DNA from: Gemmatimonas sp. UBA2094
GTDB lineage: Bacteria; Gemmatimonadota; Gemmatimonadetes; Gemmatimonadales; Gemmatimonadaceae
Length of the DNA: 6,813 nt
Direction of reading: 5' to 3'
Assembly (NCBI GenBank): GCA_002331565.1
Contig: DCZC01000216.1
Location: forward strand, 2,152-8,964
Shown here: positions 1 to 5,687 of the stretch, piece after piece
Numbering within the stretch: the first letter of the stretch is position 1
Layout of the letters: each line of letters begins with the position of its first letter
Program-made: the position numbers and the translations under genes
Notes under the pieces: model-generated
What the model was told of the DNA's origin: nothing
Seen by the model: the letters and a program-made list of their open reading frames with translations, nothing else
Database searches by the model: none

Positions 1-13
1 CGCAGGGACGCGC

Positions 14-96
14 GGGACTACGCGCTGTGGACTACGCATTGGGACCTACGCGCTGGGACCCACGCGCTGGGACCTACACGTTGGGAACTACGTGGA
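14..96 (+). repeat. 14-bp tandem repeat array, left arm
   Basis: Six consecutive degenerate copies lie at 14-26 (13 bases), 27-40, 41-54, 55-68, 69-82 and 83-96, with consensus GGGACCTACGCGCT. A partial copy GGGACGCGC precedes them at 5-13. The GGGAC start and the ACGCG or ACGTG core are the most conserved parts, and positions 5-7 and the last four bases vary. A 14-base period is not a multiple of three, so the unit shifts through all reading frames, which argues against a coding tandem repeat. Confidence 0.85.
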
Positions 97-145
97 AGCG
101 ACGCGGTGGGAAACGCCGCTGCCCGACGCGGTGAAACACGCTTAC

Positions 146-219
146 GACCGGCGCTTCGCGCGGTCGCGGGACGCGAGCGTAGTTCCCCGCGTAGTGTGCG
201 CGCCCGCAGGGCCGCGCAC
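146..219. other. Three small hairpins in the head of the inverted repeat
   Basis: The segment between the arms has three adjacent potential stem-loops. At 146-165, GACC and GCGC pair with GCGC and GGTC around a TTC loop with one bulged G. At 166-190, GCGGG pairs with CCCGC. At 196-219, GTGCGCG plus CCC pairs with GGG plus CGCGCAC around a GCA loop with one bulged C. Together with the outer arms, a single strand could fold into a long stem capped by a multibranched head. GC-rich DNA gives short hairpins easily, so only the 196-219 stem (10 pairs) stands out by itself. Confidence 0.4.
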
Positions 220-265
220 GACGTAGTCCACTGCGTAGTTCAGCCGCGTTGCCCACCGCGCCCCT

Positions 266-368
266 CCCACGTGGGTCCCAACGTGTCGGTCCCAACGCGT
301 TTTTCCCAGCGCGTAGCTCCCAACGCGTGGTCCTCCGCGCGTAGTCCCGCGCGTCCCTGCGTGGTCCC
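266..368 (-). repeat. 14-bp tandem repeat array, right arm
   Basis: Read on the minus strand, the same unit recurs at 279-266, 293-280, 307-294, 321-308, 335-322 and 348-336 (13 bases), followed by shorter copies ending at 357 and 368. Each copy lies opposite its counterpart in the left arm, including the matching 13-base copy, so the two arrays look like one array copied in inverted orientation rather than two independent expansions. The copy at 266-279 begins with the perfect palindrome CCCACGTGGG. Confidence 0.83.
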
Positions 369-408
369 CCCCCGTGACAAGGGCGTGACCGCCCCGCCAG
401 CTTTCAGG
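362..408 (+). other. Short leader between the inverted repeat and the decarboxylase
   Basis: This stretch holds a run of eight C (366-373), a direct repeat CGTGAC at 373-378 and 384-389, and a small hairpin GGGCG-TGAC-CGCCC at 381-394 that ends 14 bases before the ATG at 409. No convincing -35/-10 pair or strong Shine-Dalgarno site is visible, so transcription of the decarboxylase operon may start within or before the inverted repeat. Confidence 0.35.
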
Positions 409-1902
409 ATGACCGACGATCTCGCCCTCGACGCCCTGGCGCTCCTCGAAGCGGATACCACGCTCGAGGCGGCTCAGCCGATTCTCGCCCTCGCCGCCGA
501 GTACCTCACGCAGACGAGGTTGGGTGAGGGACCCGTGTCCTCGTGGCACAGCGCCGAGGTCATCGCCGACCGTCTGAGTGAATCGATGCCGCGCCGGTCG
601 CGGCCGCTGAGCGATGTGGCGCGTCGGTTGTCGTCGCTGCTGCTCGACGATGTGAACCGGTTGGCGCACCCGATGTACATCGGGCATCAGGTGTCGGCGC
701 CGCTCCCCGCCGCCGTGTGGACCGACGCGCTCATCAGCGCGCTCAATCAGAGCATGGCCGTACGCGAGATGTCGCCGTCGTTCACCCCGCTGGAGCATCA
801 GGTGGTGGCGTGGATGACGGATCTGGTGGGATGGGATGCGCGGGCTGGTGGCACGATGACCAGCGGCGGCACCGAAGCCACGTTCACCGCTCTGCTGGCC
901 GCCCGCAGTCGCGCCATCCCTGACGTGTGGACCAACGGCGTGGGGCCGAATCCCCCGGTGCTCGTGTGCGGGGAGCACGCGCACTATGCCGTGTCGCGTG
1001 CGGCCGGCGAAATGGGGCTCGGCATGCACCGGGTCGTGATCGTGCCGAGTCACGATCACCGGCTCAGTATACCGGCGCTGCGCGACCAGCTCGCCGCGCT
1101 GAAGCAGCACGGCACGAAGGTCATGGCGGTCGTTGCGACCGCCGGGTGTACGGCCACCGGGAGCTTCGACGACCTCGAGGCGGTGGCCGACGCCTGCGCG
1201 GAGTTCGGAGCGCCCGGCCAGCCGCTGTGGCTGCACGTGGATGCAGCGCATGGCGGGGCGGCGCTGCTGTCGCCGGCGCACGCGCACCGTGTGCGTGGGC
1301 TCGCGCGCGCGCGCTCGGTGGCGTGGGATCCGCACAAGACGTTGCTGCTGCCGCTCGCGGCCGGGCTGCTGCTGGTGCGCGACAAGCACGATCTCGAAGC
1401 CGCTTTCACGCAGAAGGCGCCGTATCTCTTCACCCCCAACGAGGACGCCCGCGCGTGGGACATGGGGCCGCGCAGCTTCCAGTGTTCGCGGCGCGCTGAC
1501 GTGCTCAAGCTGTGGGTAGCCTTCGAGCGCTATGGCGCGGATGCGCTGGCGGCCCTCTACGACCGGTTGTGCCGCATGGCGCAACGGCTGCACACGGCGC
1601 TGCAGGGACACGCCGAGTTCGCGGCACTGCACGAGCCGGAAAGCAACATCCTGTGCTTCGCGTGGAATCCGCCCGACGTGGCGATGCACGAGCGCGATGC
1701 CCTCACCAACGCGCTGCGTGAACGCTACAACCGCAGCGGCCGCGGCTGGATCACCGCCACCACGCTCGACGGCCGGCGCGTGCTGCGCGTGACCGTGATG
1801 AACGCGCGCACCGGCGAGTCGCACATCGCCGCGCTGGTGTCAGGGCTCGAAGCCGAAGCCGCGCACCTGCTCGAGCATCACCGCAGCGCGCCCGCCGCAT
1901 GA
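409..1902 (+). CDS. Group II PLP-dependent amino-acid decarboxylase
   Basis: The 497-residue protein is a fold-type I PLP enzyme of the family that contains DOPA, tyrosine, glutamate and 2,4-diaminobutyrate decarboxylases. Such enzymes remove the alpha-carboxyl group of an L-amino acid to give an amine and are normally cytoplasmic. Landmarks are HPMYIGHQ and the conserved SPSFTPLE stretch near the N-terminus, the phosphate-binding TSGGTEAT (about 151-158), HAHYAVSRA with H192 as the likely PLP-stacking histidine, HVDAAHGG with D278 for the pyridine nitrogen, and SVAWDPHKT with K310 as the Schiff-base lysine. Length is normal. The frame stays open upstream to 106, but that part crosses the inverted repeat and is low in family likeness; the ATG at 409 (MTDDLALDAL) is preferred, with an in-frame GTG at 385 as alternative. 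The substrate cannot be read from the sequence. It overlaps the next gene by four bases. Confidence 0.93.
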   Translation: MTDDLALDALALLEADTTLEAAQPILALAAEYLTQTRLGEGPVSSWHSAEVIADRLSESMPRRSRPLSDVARRLSSLLLDDVNRLAHPMYIGHQVSAPLPAAVWTDALISALNQSMAVREMSPSFTPLEHQVVAWMTDLVGWDARAGGTMTSGGTEATFTALLAARSRAIPDVWTNGVGPNPPVLVCGEHAHYAVSRAAGEMGLGMHRVVIVPSHDHRLSIPALRDQLAALKQHGTKVMAVVATAGCTATGSFDDLEAVADACAEFGAPGQPLWLHVDAAHGGAALLSPAHAHRVRGLARARSVAWDPHKTLLLPLAAGLLLVRDKHDLEAAFTQKAPYLFTPNEDARAWDMGPRSFQCSRRADVLKLWVAFERYGADALAALYDRLCRMAQRLHTALQGHAEFAALHEPESNILCFAWNPPDVAMHERDALTNALRERYNRSGRGWITATTLDGRRVLRVTVMNARTGESHIAALVSGLEAEAAHLLEHHRSAPAA

Positions 1903-2426
1903 TTGCCACCATCGCACACATCATCCCGATACTCGAGCGCACGCCGGCCACGCTGCGTGCGCTGCTTGGCGGTTTGTCCGTCGAGTGGACCGCACCAAAC
2001 GAAGGCCCCGACAGCTTCAGTGCCTTCGACAACGTGGGCCATCTGGTGCATGGGGAACGCACCGACTGGATACCGCGGGCGCGCCTCATCCTTGCGCAGG
2101 GCGACGACCGGCGCTTCGCCCCCTACGACCGATTCGCGCAGCTGCACGAAAGTGCGGGGAAGACACTGAGTCAGCTGCTCGACGAGTTCGAGACGCTCCG
2201 TACCGCCAACGTGCGCGAGCTGCAGTCGTGGTGCCTTACCGACGAACAGCTCGCGCTCGAGGGCGAACACCCGGCCTTCGGCGCCGTGACGCTGCGGCAA
2301 CTGCTCGCCACGTGGGCCGTGCACGACCTCAGCCATCTCGCGCAGATCGCGCGCGTGATGGCGAAGCAGTACCGCGAGGCAGTGGGCCCGTGGCGAGCGT
2401 ACCTCCCCATTCTCGACCGTCCGTAA
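1899..2426 (+). CDS. DinB-superfamily putative metal-dependent protein
   Basis: The 175-residue protein looks like a DinB/YfiT-type four-helix bundle. These proteins usually bind a divalent metal through three histidines; some members are thiol transferases using bacillithiol or mycothiol, but most are uncharacterised. The likely triad is H48 in NVGHLVHGE, then H142 and H146 in VHDLSHLAQI near the C-terminus, the usual spacing for the family. Length is typical. Its ATG overlaps the decarboxylase stop codon as ATGA, so it is probably made by reinitiation from the same mRNA. No signal peptide is present. The family call is firm, but the biochemical role and any link to the decarboxylase product are unknown. 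Confidence 0.87.
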   Translation: MIATIAHIIPILERTPATLRALLGGLSVEWTAPNEGPDSFSAFDNVGHLVHGERTDWIPRARLILAQGDDRRFAPYDRFAQLHESAGKTLSQLLDEFETLRTANVRELQSWCLTDEQLALEGEHPAFGAVTLRQLLATWAVHDLSHLAQIARVMAKQYREAVGPWRAYLPILDRP

Positions 2427-2441
2427 CGGAGCGCTGCGGGC

Positions 2442-2849
2442 TCAGGGGAGGAACCAGCGTGCCTCGTGCGGCGCCGGTACCCGGCAGGCCCCGCGCTGTC
2501 CGAACCAGCCGTAGCGGTGACGGGCGATGAGGTCGTACACCGCGTCGCGGACGAAGCGCGGAATCACGCGCGCCGCGGCGGACAGTCGCCACACGCCGCC
2601 CAGTCGGGCCAGGGCGGTGAGCGCCGCATCGGACTTCACCAGCACCCGGTGGCCCTGCACCACCACCACCGAATCGAGATGACGGGGCAGCCGCTCGAAG
2701 TGCGCGGCGGTGGCCCCTTGCAGCGGCGCGTAGCGCAATCGGCGCGCACGGTCGTGACGCACGAGAAAATCCACGAAGCCGTTGCACAGCCCGCACACGC
2801 CATCGAAAAACACGAGGGTGTGGGGCAGTAAGCTGTGGCCGCTGTGCAT
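2442..2849 (-). CDS. DCC-family (DUF393) thiol-disulfide oxidoreductase-like protein
   Basis: About 135 residues with the hallmarks of the DCC family. Near the N-terminus is LVFFDGVCGLCNGFVDFL, where D16, C19 and C22 give the Asp-x-x-Cys-x-x-Cys signature. The C-terminus has the typical FGQRGACRVPAPHEARWFLP ending. Family members are small predicted thiol-disulfide oxidoreductases with a thioredoxin-like active site; cellular substrates are not established. No signal peptide or membrane segment is seen, so it is probably cytoplasmic. The start is uncertain: ATG at 2849 fits family length best, ATG at 2873 would add eight residues, and the open frame runs to 2981 inside the divergent trmL gene. 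No Shine-Dalgarno site supports any of these. It converges on the DinB gene with 15 bases between stop codons. Confidence 0.9.
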   Translation of the reverse strand: MHSGHSLLPHTLVFFDGVCGLCNGFVDFLVRHDRARRLRYAPLQGATAAHFERLPRHLDSVVVVQGHRVLVKSDAALTALARLGGVWRLSAAARVIPRFVRDAVYDLIARHRYGWFGQRGACRVPAPHEARWFLP

Positions 2850-2859
2850 GCGCGCAATG

Positions 2860-2865
2860 TACCAT
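2860..2865 (+). promoter_or_regulatory. Possible -10 element (TANNNT) for trmL
   Basis: TACCAT ends six bases before the trmL ATG at 2872, where a TANNNT-type -10 would place transcription start on the ATG itself and give a leaderless mRNA. This fits the lack of any Shine-Dalgarno site. No -35 box is recognisable, and such a short motif can occur by chance. Confidence 0.25.
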
Positions 2866-2871
2866 TCCCGC

Positions 2872-3357
2872 ATGCCAACCGCGTCATCGCTGCACGTGGT
2901 GCTCGTGCACCCCGAAATCCATTGGAACACCGGCAACGCGGGGCGCACCTGCCTCGCGGCCGGCGCCACGCTGCACCTCATCGAGCCGATCGGATTTTCG
3001 CTCGGGGCACGCGAAGTGCAGCGGGCCGGGCTCGACTACTGGGAGCAGGTGGATCTCCGCGTGTGGCAGCACTGGGAGGCATTCGAGGAGGTGCTCCCGT
3101 CGCTCGGCGCGCCGTGGTTCTTCTCCACGAAGGGGCGGCAGGCGTACTGGGACGCACCCATGGGCGACGCGTCGGGGGCCGTGCTGGTGTTCGGCCGCGA
3201 AACGGCCGGCCTGCCACCGCAGCTGCACGAGCGCTACGCCGAGCGCTTCGTAACCATGCCCATGCACTCGGCGCACATCCGCTCGCTCAATCTCTCCACG
3301 ACCGTCGGTATTGCCGTGTACGAGGTGCTGCGCCAGAGGCGGATGCTCGCACTTTGA
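2872..3357 (+). CDS. trmL: TrmL, tRNA (cytidine/uridine-34)-2'-O-methyltransferase
   Basis: The 161-residue protein is a SPOUT-class methyltransferase. TrmL transfers a methyl group from S-adenosylmethionine to the 2'-OH of the wobble nucleotide 34 of particular leucine tRNAs, which helps codon reading. All three SPOUT motifs are present in order: HPEIHWNTGNAGRTC (13-27, with N19 and R25), VLVFGRETAGLP (104-115, E110), and IRSLNLSTTVGIAVYEVLRQ (136-155, with S138 and N140), which builds the SAM-binding knot. It also has the family stretch LHLIEPIGFSL and RRAGLDY-like QRAGLDYWE. The length equals that of the E. coli enzyme. In-frame ATGs at 2782 and 2857 would add residues the family lacks, so ATG 2872 is chosen. 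The next gene starts 9 bases downstream. Confidence 0.95.
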   Translation: MPTASSLHVVLVHPEIHWNTGNAGRTCLAAGATLHLIEPIGFSLGAREVQRAGLDYWEQVDLRVWQHWEAFEEVLPSLGAPWFFSTKGRQAYWDAPMGDASGAVLVFGRETAGLPPQLHERYAERFVTMPMHSAHIRSLNLSTTVGIAVYEVLRQRRMLAL

Positions 3358-3366
3358 CCGGCACCG

Positions 3367-3383
3367 ATGCACTCTTGGTGCAT
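3367..3383 (+). other. Perfect hairpin containing both candidate lipoprotein starts
   Basis: ATGCAC (3367-3372) and GTGCAT (3378-3383) form a perfect 6-bp stem with the 5-base loop TCTTG. The two in-frame candidate start codons (3367 and 3382) sit at the two ends of the stem. In mRNA this could limit initiation, but the stem is short and may be chance. Confidence 0.4.
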
Positions 3384-3957
3384 GACCTTCCAGCGCACTG
3401 GGTGGCCGCGCCACCTCGCGGCCAGCGTGCTCGTGTCCCTGCTTTTGCAGGGCTGCGCGAGTACGGCCACGGTGGTCGAAGACGCCGCGCGGCATCCGGC
3501 GCCCATTTATCAGGGGCCGGAAGCGCCCACCATGTACGCCGACGCGCCACGATCGGTAACGGGAGTCATCGCCCGGCCGGTGTCGGTCGTGCGGGCCGCG
3601 GTGCGCCAGGCGTTCACCGACTACGGCATTCCCGTGACGGTGGACAACGCGGCGAACGGGCAGATCGGCAATCCCGATTTTTTCCGGTCGCGCCAGTTCA
3701 TGGGCCGCCCCATGACCGACCTGGTTTCTTGCGGAGGCGGGATCACCGGCCCCAACGCCGCCACCTATCGCATCTTCATGTCGATCATCGTGACCACGAA
3801 GGGCGACGCGACCGGTGGGACTGCACTGGCCGTGCTCTTTCAGGCTACCGCGCGCGACGTGGTGAATGGCACGTCGAACGACCGGCTCGTGTGCGCCGGC
3901 TCGGGTCGCGTCGAGCAGCTGCTCGTGGAGCAGACGCGCGCGCGCGCAATGAAATGA
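3367..3957 (+). CDS. Putative lipoprotein of unknown function
   Basis: The 196-residue protein starts with a basic stretch, a hydrophobic segment (about 17-27) and LLLQGC, a plausible lipobox with C30 as the lipidated cysteine. It is therefore probably exported and membrane-anchored. I do not recognise the mature domain. It has a compact alpha/beta look: SVVRAAVRQAFTDYGIPV suggests a helix and strand, followed by NGQIGNPDFF, SCGGGITGPNAATYRIFMSI and a late strand GGTALAVLFQATARDV. C122 and C176 are the only mature cysteines besides C30 and could form a disulfide, which would fit an extracytoplasmic location. The start is either ATG 3367 or ATG 3382 (signal peptide five residues shorter); neither has a clear Shine-Dalgarno site. 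It lies 9 bases after trmL and may share its transcript. It could be a species-level conserved hypothetical protein. Confidence 0.8.
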   Translation: MHSWCMTFQRTGWPRHLAASVLVSLLLQGCASTATVVEDAARHPAPIYQGPEAPTMYADAPRSVTGVIARPVSVVRAAVRQAFTDYGIPVTVDNAANGQIGNPDFFRSRQFMGRPMTDLVSCGGGITGPNAATYRIFMSIIVTTKGDATGGTALAVLFQATARDVVNGTSNDRLVCAGSGRVEQLLVEQTRARAMK

Positions 3958-3970
3958 CGGCCTGAGGCCG
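3958..3970. terminator. Small hairpin between convergent genes
   Basis: CGGCC-TGA-GGCCG directly follows the lipoprotein stop codon, in the 28-base gap before the end of the convergent LacI-family gene. It has five GC pairs and a 3-base loop but no T-tract on either strand, so it is a weak terminator candidate at most. A palindrome AGACGTCT follows at 3980-3987. Confidence 0.25.
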
Positions 3971-3985
3971 GGAGACGGGAGACGT

Positions 3986-5056
3986 CTACGACCCCGCCGC
4001 CTCCATCATCTTCCGCGCCGCGCCGCAGCTCGAGCGGATCACCAGCTGCGCCGGCAAAATCTCGTGGTTCGCCGGCACCACCGTCCCGCCGCCGCGCAGT
4101 GTTTCGATGAGACGCAGCGCCGCGCGCTCGCCGAGGGCATGGATCGGCATGCGCACCGTGGTGAGCGGCGGCGAGAGGTACGCCGTCATCGGCGTATCGT
4201 CGAAGCCGGTCACGGCAATGTCGTCGGGAACGCGCAGGTCGGCGTCGCGCACGGCCGAGATGGCGCCGATCGCCATCGTGTCGTTGGCCGCGAAGATGGC
4301 GTGGGGCCGAACGCCCGACTGCAGCAGCTGCGTCACCACGTCGTACGCCGTGTCCATGCGGAACTCGCCGGCCAGCTCGGTGAGCTCGCAGTCGTCGTAC
4401 CAGTTGGCCACTTCGCGCACCGCGTGCAGGCGCTCGCCGGCGTCCACCTGGCCGGCCGGGCCGCGCAGGAACACGATGCGGCGATGCCCGAGCGAGAGCA
4501 GATGCTTCATCATCTGCGCCGCCCCCTCAAAGTTGTTCACCGACAGCGCCGCGAACGCGCCCACGTCGCTGCCCGCGCCCACCAGCACCGTGGGGTAGCG
4601 TTCGGCGACCTCGGCCAGCGTGGCGCGGGCGGCGACCGACGGCGAGACGGCGAGAAAGCCGTCTACCCGGCCGCGCATGTTGCTCACCGCTGCGGAGATT
4701 TCCTGCGGTTCCCGGCGCGCGCCCGTGACGAGCGTGAGGAAGCCGTGCTTCTTGGCCGTCTCGTCGATGCCGCGGATGAACTCGGAAAAGAATTCACCGT
4801 AGAGCTCCGGCAGCAGCACGCCCAACGTGCGGGTGCGCCGCACCGCCACCGCGCGCGTGCCGCCGTGCGGCGCGTAGCCCATCCGGTCGACCACCTGCCG
4901 CACCCGGTCGCGTGTGTCTTCGGTAACGCGCGCCGCATCGTTGAGCACCCGGCTCACGGTGGCGATGGAAACGCCGGCGGCTTTGGCGACGTCGCGGATG
5001 GTCGGCGTCGGCGTTGGACGAGTGCTCACGCAGAACTCGGCGGGAGGAGGCGGCAT
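3986..5056 (-). CDS. LacI-family transcriptional regulator
   Basis: A 356-residue DNA-binding repressor or activator of the LacI/GalR family. Residues 19-40 (TIRDVAKAAGVSIATVSRVLND) are the helix-turn-helix, followed by the linker to YAPHGGTRAVAV and, from about residue 78 (LGVLLPELYGEFFSEF), a periplasmic-binding-protein-like effector domain. The conserved FAANDTMAIGAI and VPDDIAVTGFDDTPMTAYLSPPLTTVRMP segments near the C-terminus are typical of this domain. The hinge differs from the usual YxPNxxARxL: it has H for N and V for the minor-groove leucine. ATG 5056 is chosen because it has a weak GGCGGG upstream; GTG 5029 would give a more usual 347 residues. Effectors are usually sugars or nucleosides, but no sugar gene lies in the window. 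It is probably autoregulated through the palindrome at 5114-5127. Confidence 0.93.
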   Translation of the reverse strand: MPPPPAEFCVSTRPTPTPTIRDVAKAAGVSIATVSRVLNDAARVTEDTRDRVRQVVDRMGYAPHGGTRAVAVRRTRTLGVLLPELYGEFFSEFIRGIDETAKKHGFLTLVTGARREPQEISAAVSNMRGRVDGFLAVSPSVAARATLAEVAERYPTVLVGAGSDVGAFAALSVNNFEGAAQMMKHLLSLGHRRIVFLRGPAGQVDAGERLHAVREVANWYDDCELTELAGEFRMDTAYDVVTQLLQSGVRPHAIFAANDTMAIGAISAVRDADLRVPDDIAVTGFDDTPMTAYLSPPLTTVRMPIHALGERAALRLIETLRGGGTVVPANHEILPAQLVIRSSCGAARKMMEAAGS

Positions 5057-5113
5057 GCACCCGCCGTGCGGTCGAGGTTGGCAGGGTTCGGACTGAGCAT
5101 GTAACAACCGAAA

Positions 5114-5127
5114 TGTAACACGTTACA
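5114..5127. promoter_or_regulatory. Likely LacI-family operator
   Basis: TGTAACACGTTACA has perfect 6-base half-sites, TGTAAC and GTTACA, around a central AC. The length and half-site pattern match LacI/GalR-family operators such as cre (TGTAANCGNTTACA). A further lone TGTAAC half-site lies at 5100-5105, 14 bases away. The palindrome sits 58 bases upstream of the regulator's ATG and just beyond the end of the tlpA-like gene, as expected for autoregulation. Confidence 0.62.
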
Positions 5128-5130
5128 GAA

Positions 5131-5172
5131 CGGCGGGCGGCGAAGGCGTGGCGCTGTGGTATCGCCCCGCCG
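5131..5172 (-). terminator. Possible terminator of the ccdA-tlpA operon
   Basis: CGGCGGG (5131-5137) and GCGA (5140-5143) can pair with TCGC (5162-5165) and CCCGCCG (5166-5172), giving 11 pairs with a 2-base bulge and an 18-base loop. It lies directly after the tlpA-like stop codon on the minus strand. It is followed there by only TTCTGT, not a full T-run, so intrinsic termination would be weak. Confidence 0.35.
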
Positions 5173-5676
5173 TTACATCGCCTTCTTTATGGCGGCGTCG
5201 AGGTTCTGCGTACCGCCCACACCGGTGTAGACCACCTTGCCGCTCTTGTCGGCGACCACCACGTAGCTGGTGGCAGGCACGTCGTAGGCACCGCTCACGG
5301 TGCCCTTGCGGTCGTAGAGCAACGCGCCGGGGAGTTTGTTGGCCGCCTGCCAGGCCTTCACCCGCTCCAGCGACTGGTTCACCGAGACGGCCACCGTGAC
5401 GAACCGCACCGACGCGCCGTACTTGGCGTGCGCGGCGCGCATGGCGGGGTCGAGCTGCTTGCAGCTCGGGCACCAGGTGGCCCAGAACTCGATGACGGTG
5501 GGCTGCTGCTTGCCGAGGTAGCTCGCAAGGTCGACGGTCTGGCCGGCGAGCGTTTCCAGCGGGCCCCCGGGGGCCTGTTCGCCGATGGGAATACCAGCGT
5601 CCTGGGCCGCCGCGGGGACGGCGGCGATGGCGGCCATGGCAACGGCGCGGCGCACGGCGCGGAACAGAGCAGTCAT
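5173..5676 (-). CDS. TlpA-like periplasmic thioredoxin-fold protein
   Basis: The 167-residue protein is exported and has a thioredoxin fold. Residues 1-24 form a Sec signal peptide with a basic start, an alanine-rich core and a likely cut at PAAAQ|D. The active site is FWATWCPSCKQLDP, with C69 and C72 in a WCPSC motif, and VPATSYVVV holds the cis-proline P134. ResA/TlpA/CcmG-type proteins reduce disulfides in the periplasm, classically keeping apocytochrome c or other targets reduced, and take electrons from CcdA. This matches its position 11 bases after the ccdA-like gene; the start has no clear Shine-Dalgarno site, so reinitiation is likely. The target is unknown, since no cytochrome gene is in the window. 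Length is typical for a stand-alone member. Confidence 0.9.
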   Translation of the reverse strand: MTALFRAVRRAVAMAAIAAVPAAAQDAGIPIGEQAPGGPLETLAGQTVDLASYLGKQQPTVIEFWATWCPSCKQLDPAMRAAHAKYGASVRFVTVAVSVNQSLERVKAWQAANKLPGALLYDRKGTVSGAYDVPATSYVVVADKSGKVVYTGVGGTQNLDAAIKKAM

Positions 5677-5687
5677 GGATCGGGAGA

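Larger units (their letters stand above)
1..361. repeat. Long imperfect inverted repeat built of 14-bp units
   Basis: Bases 1-121 are the reverse complement of 241-361 in one gapless register, base i lying opposite base 362-i. By hand comparison the outermost 25 bases (1-25 against 337-361) match perfectly, and about 104 of the 121 positions match overall; weaker similarity continues to about 141 against 221. The axis is near 181, leaving a central segment of about 80-120 bases. The left arm starts at the window edge, so the element probably extends further left. No transposase, target-site duplication or terminal motif is visible. The repeat is seen directly. Its role is unknown: a cruciform-forming DNA element, a long hairpin RNA, a MITE-like non-autonomous element or a protein-binding array are all possible. 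Confidence 0.88.

Noticed and set aside
1..361. CRISPR array
   Set aside because: The units are contiguous 14-base tandem copies with no unique spacers, and they invert about a central axis; no cas gene is present.
1..361. Retron or insertion-sequence origin
   Set aside because: No reverse transcriptase or transposase frame is visible in the window and no target-site duplication can be identified. This could change if the left flank were known.
106..408. N-terminal extension of the decarboxylase frame
   Set aside because: It encodes about 100 Arg- and Pro-rich residues through the repeat element and adds nothing resembling the family; the ATG at 409 gives normal length.
1302..1314. Alternating CG tract (also at 3935-3947), possible Z-DNA
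   Set aside because: Both are 13 bases long, lie inside genes and encode Ala/Arg runs, which is expected from codon use in GC-rich DNA.
142..1824. Open frame of 560 codons on the minus strand opposite the decarboxylase
   Set aside because: It is antisense to a gene with all family motifs, is rich in Arg, His and Gly as expected for a GC-rich shadow frame, and crosses the inverted repeat.
2420..2443. Terminator between the convergent DinB and DCC genes
   Set aside because: Only 4-bp stems (TCCG/CGGA around the stop codon, and GAGC/GCTC) can form, with no T-tract on either strand.
2835..3965. Open frame of 376 codons on the plus strand across trmL and the lipoprotein gene
   Set aside because: It is a shadow frame, Arg/Ala/Gly-rich, overlapping two genes with clear protein-level signals.
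4064..5104. Open frame of 346 codons opposite the LacI-family gene
   Set aside because: It is His/Arg-rich without recognisable motifs and is fully antisense to a well-supported regulator.
5172..5177. GTTACA as another regulator half-site
   Set aside because: It coincides with the final Met and stop codons of the tlpA-like gene and has no paired half-site.
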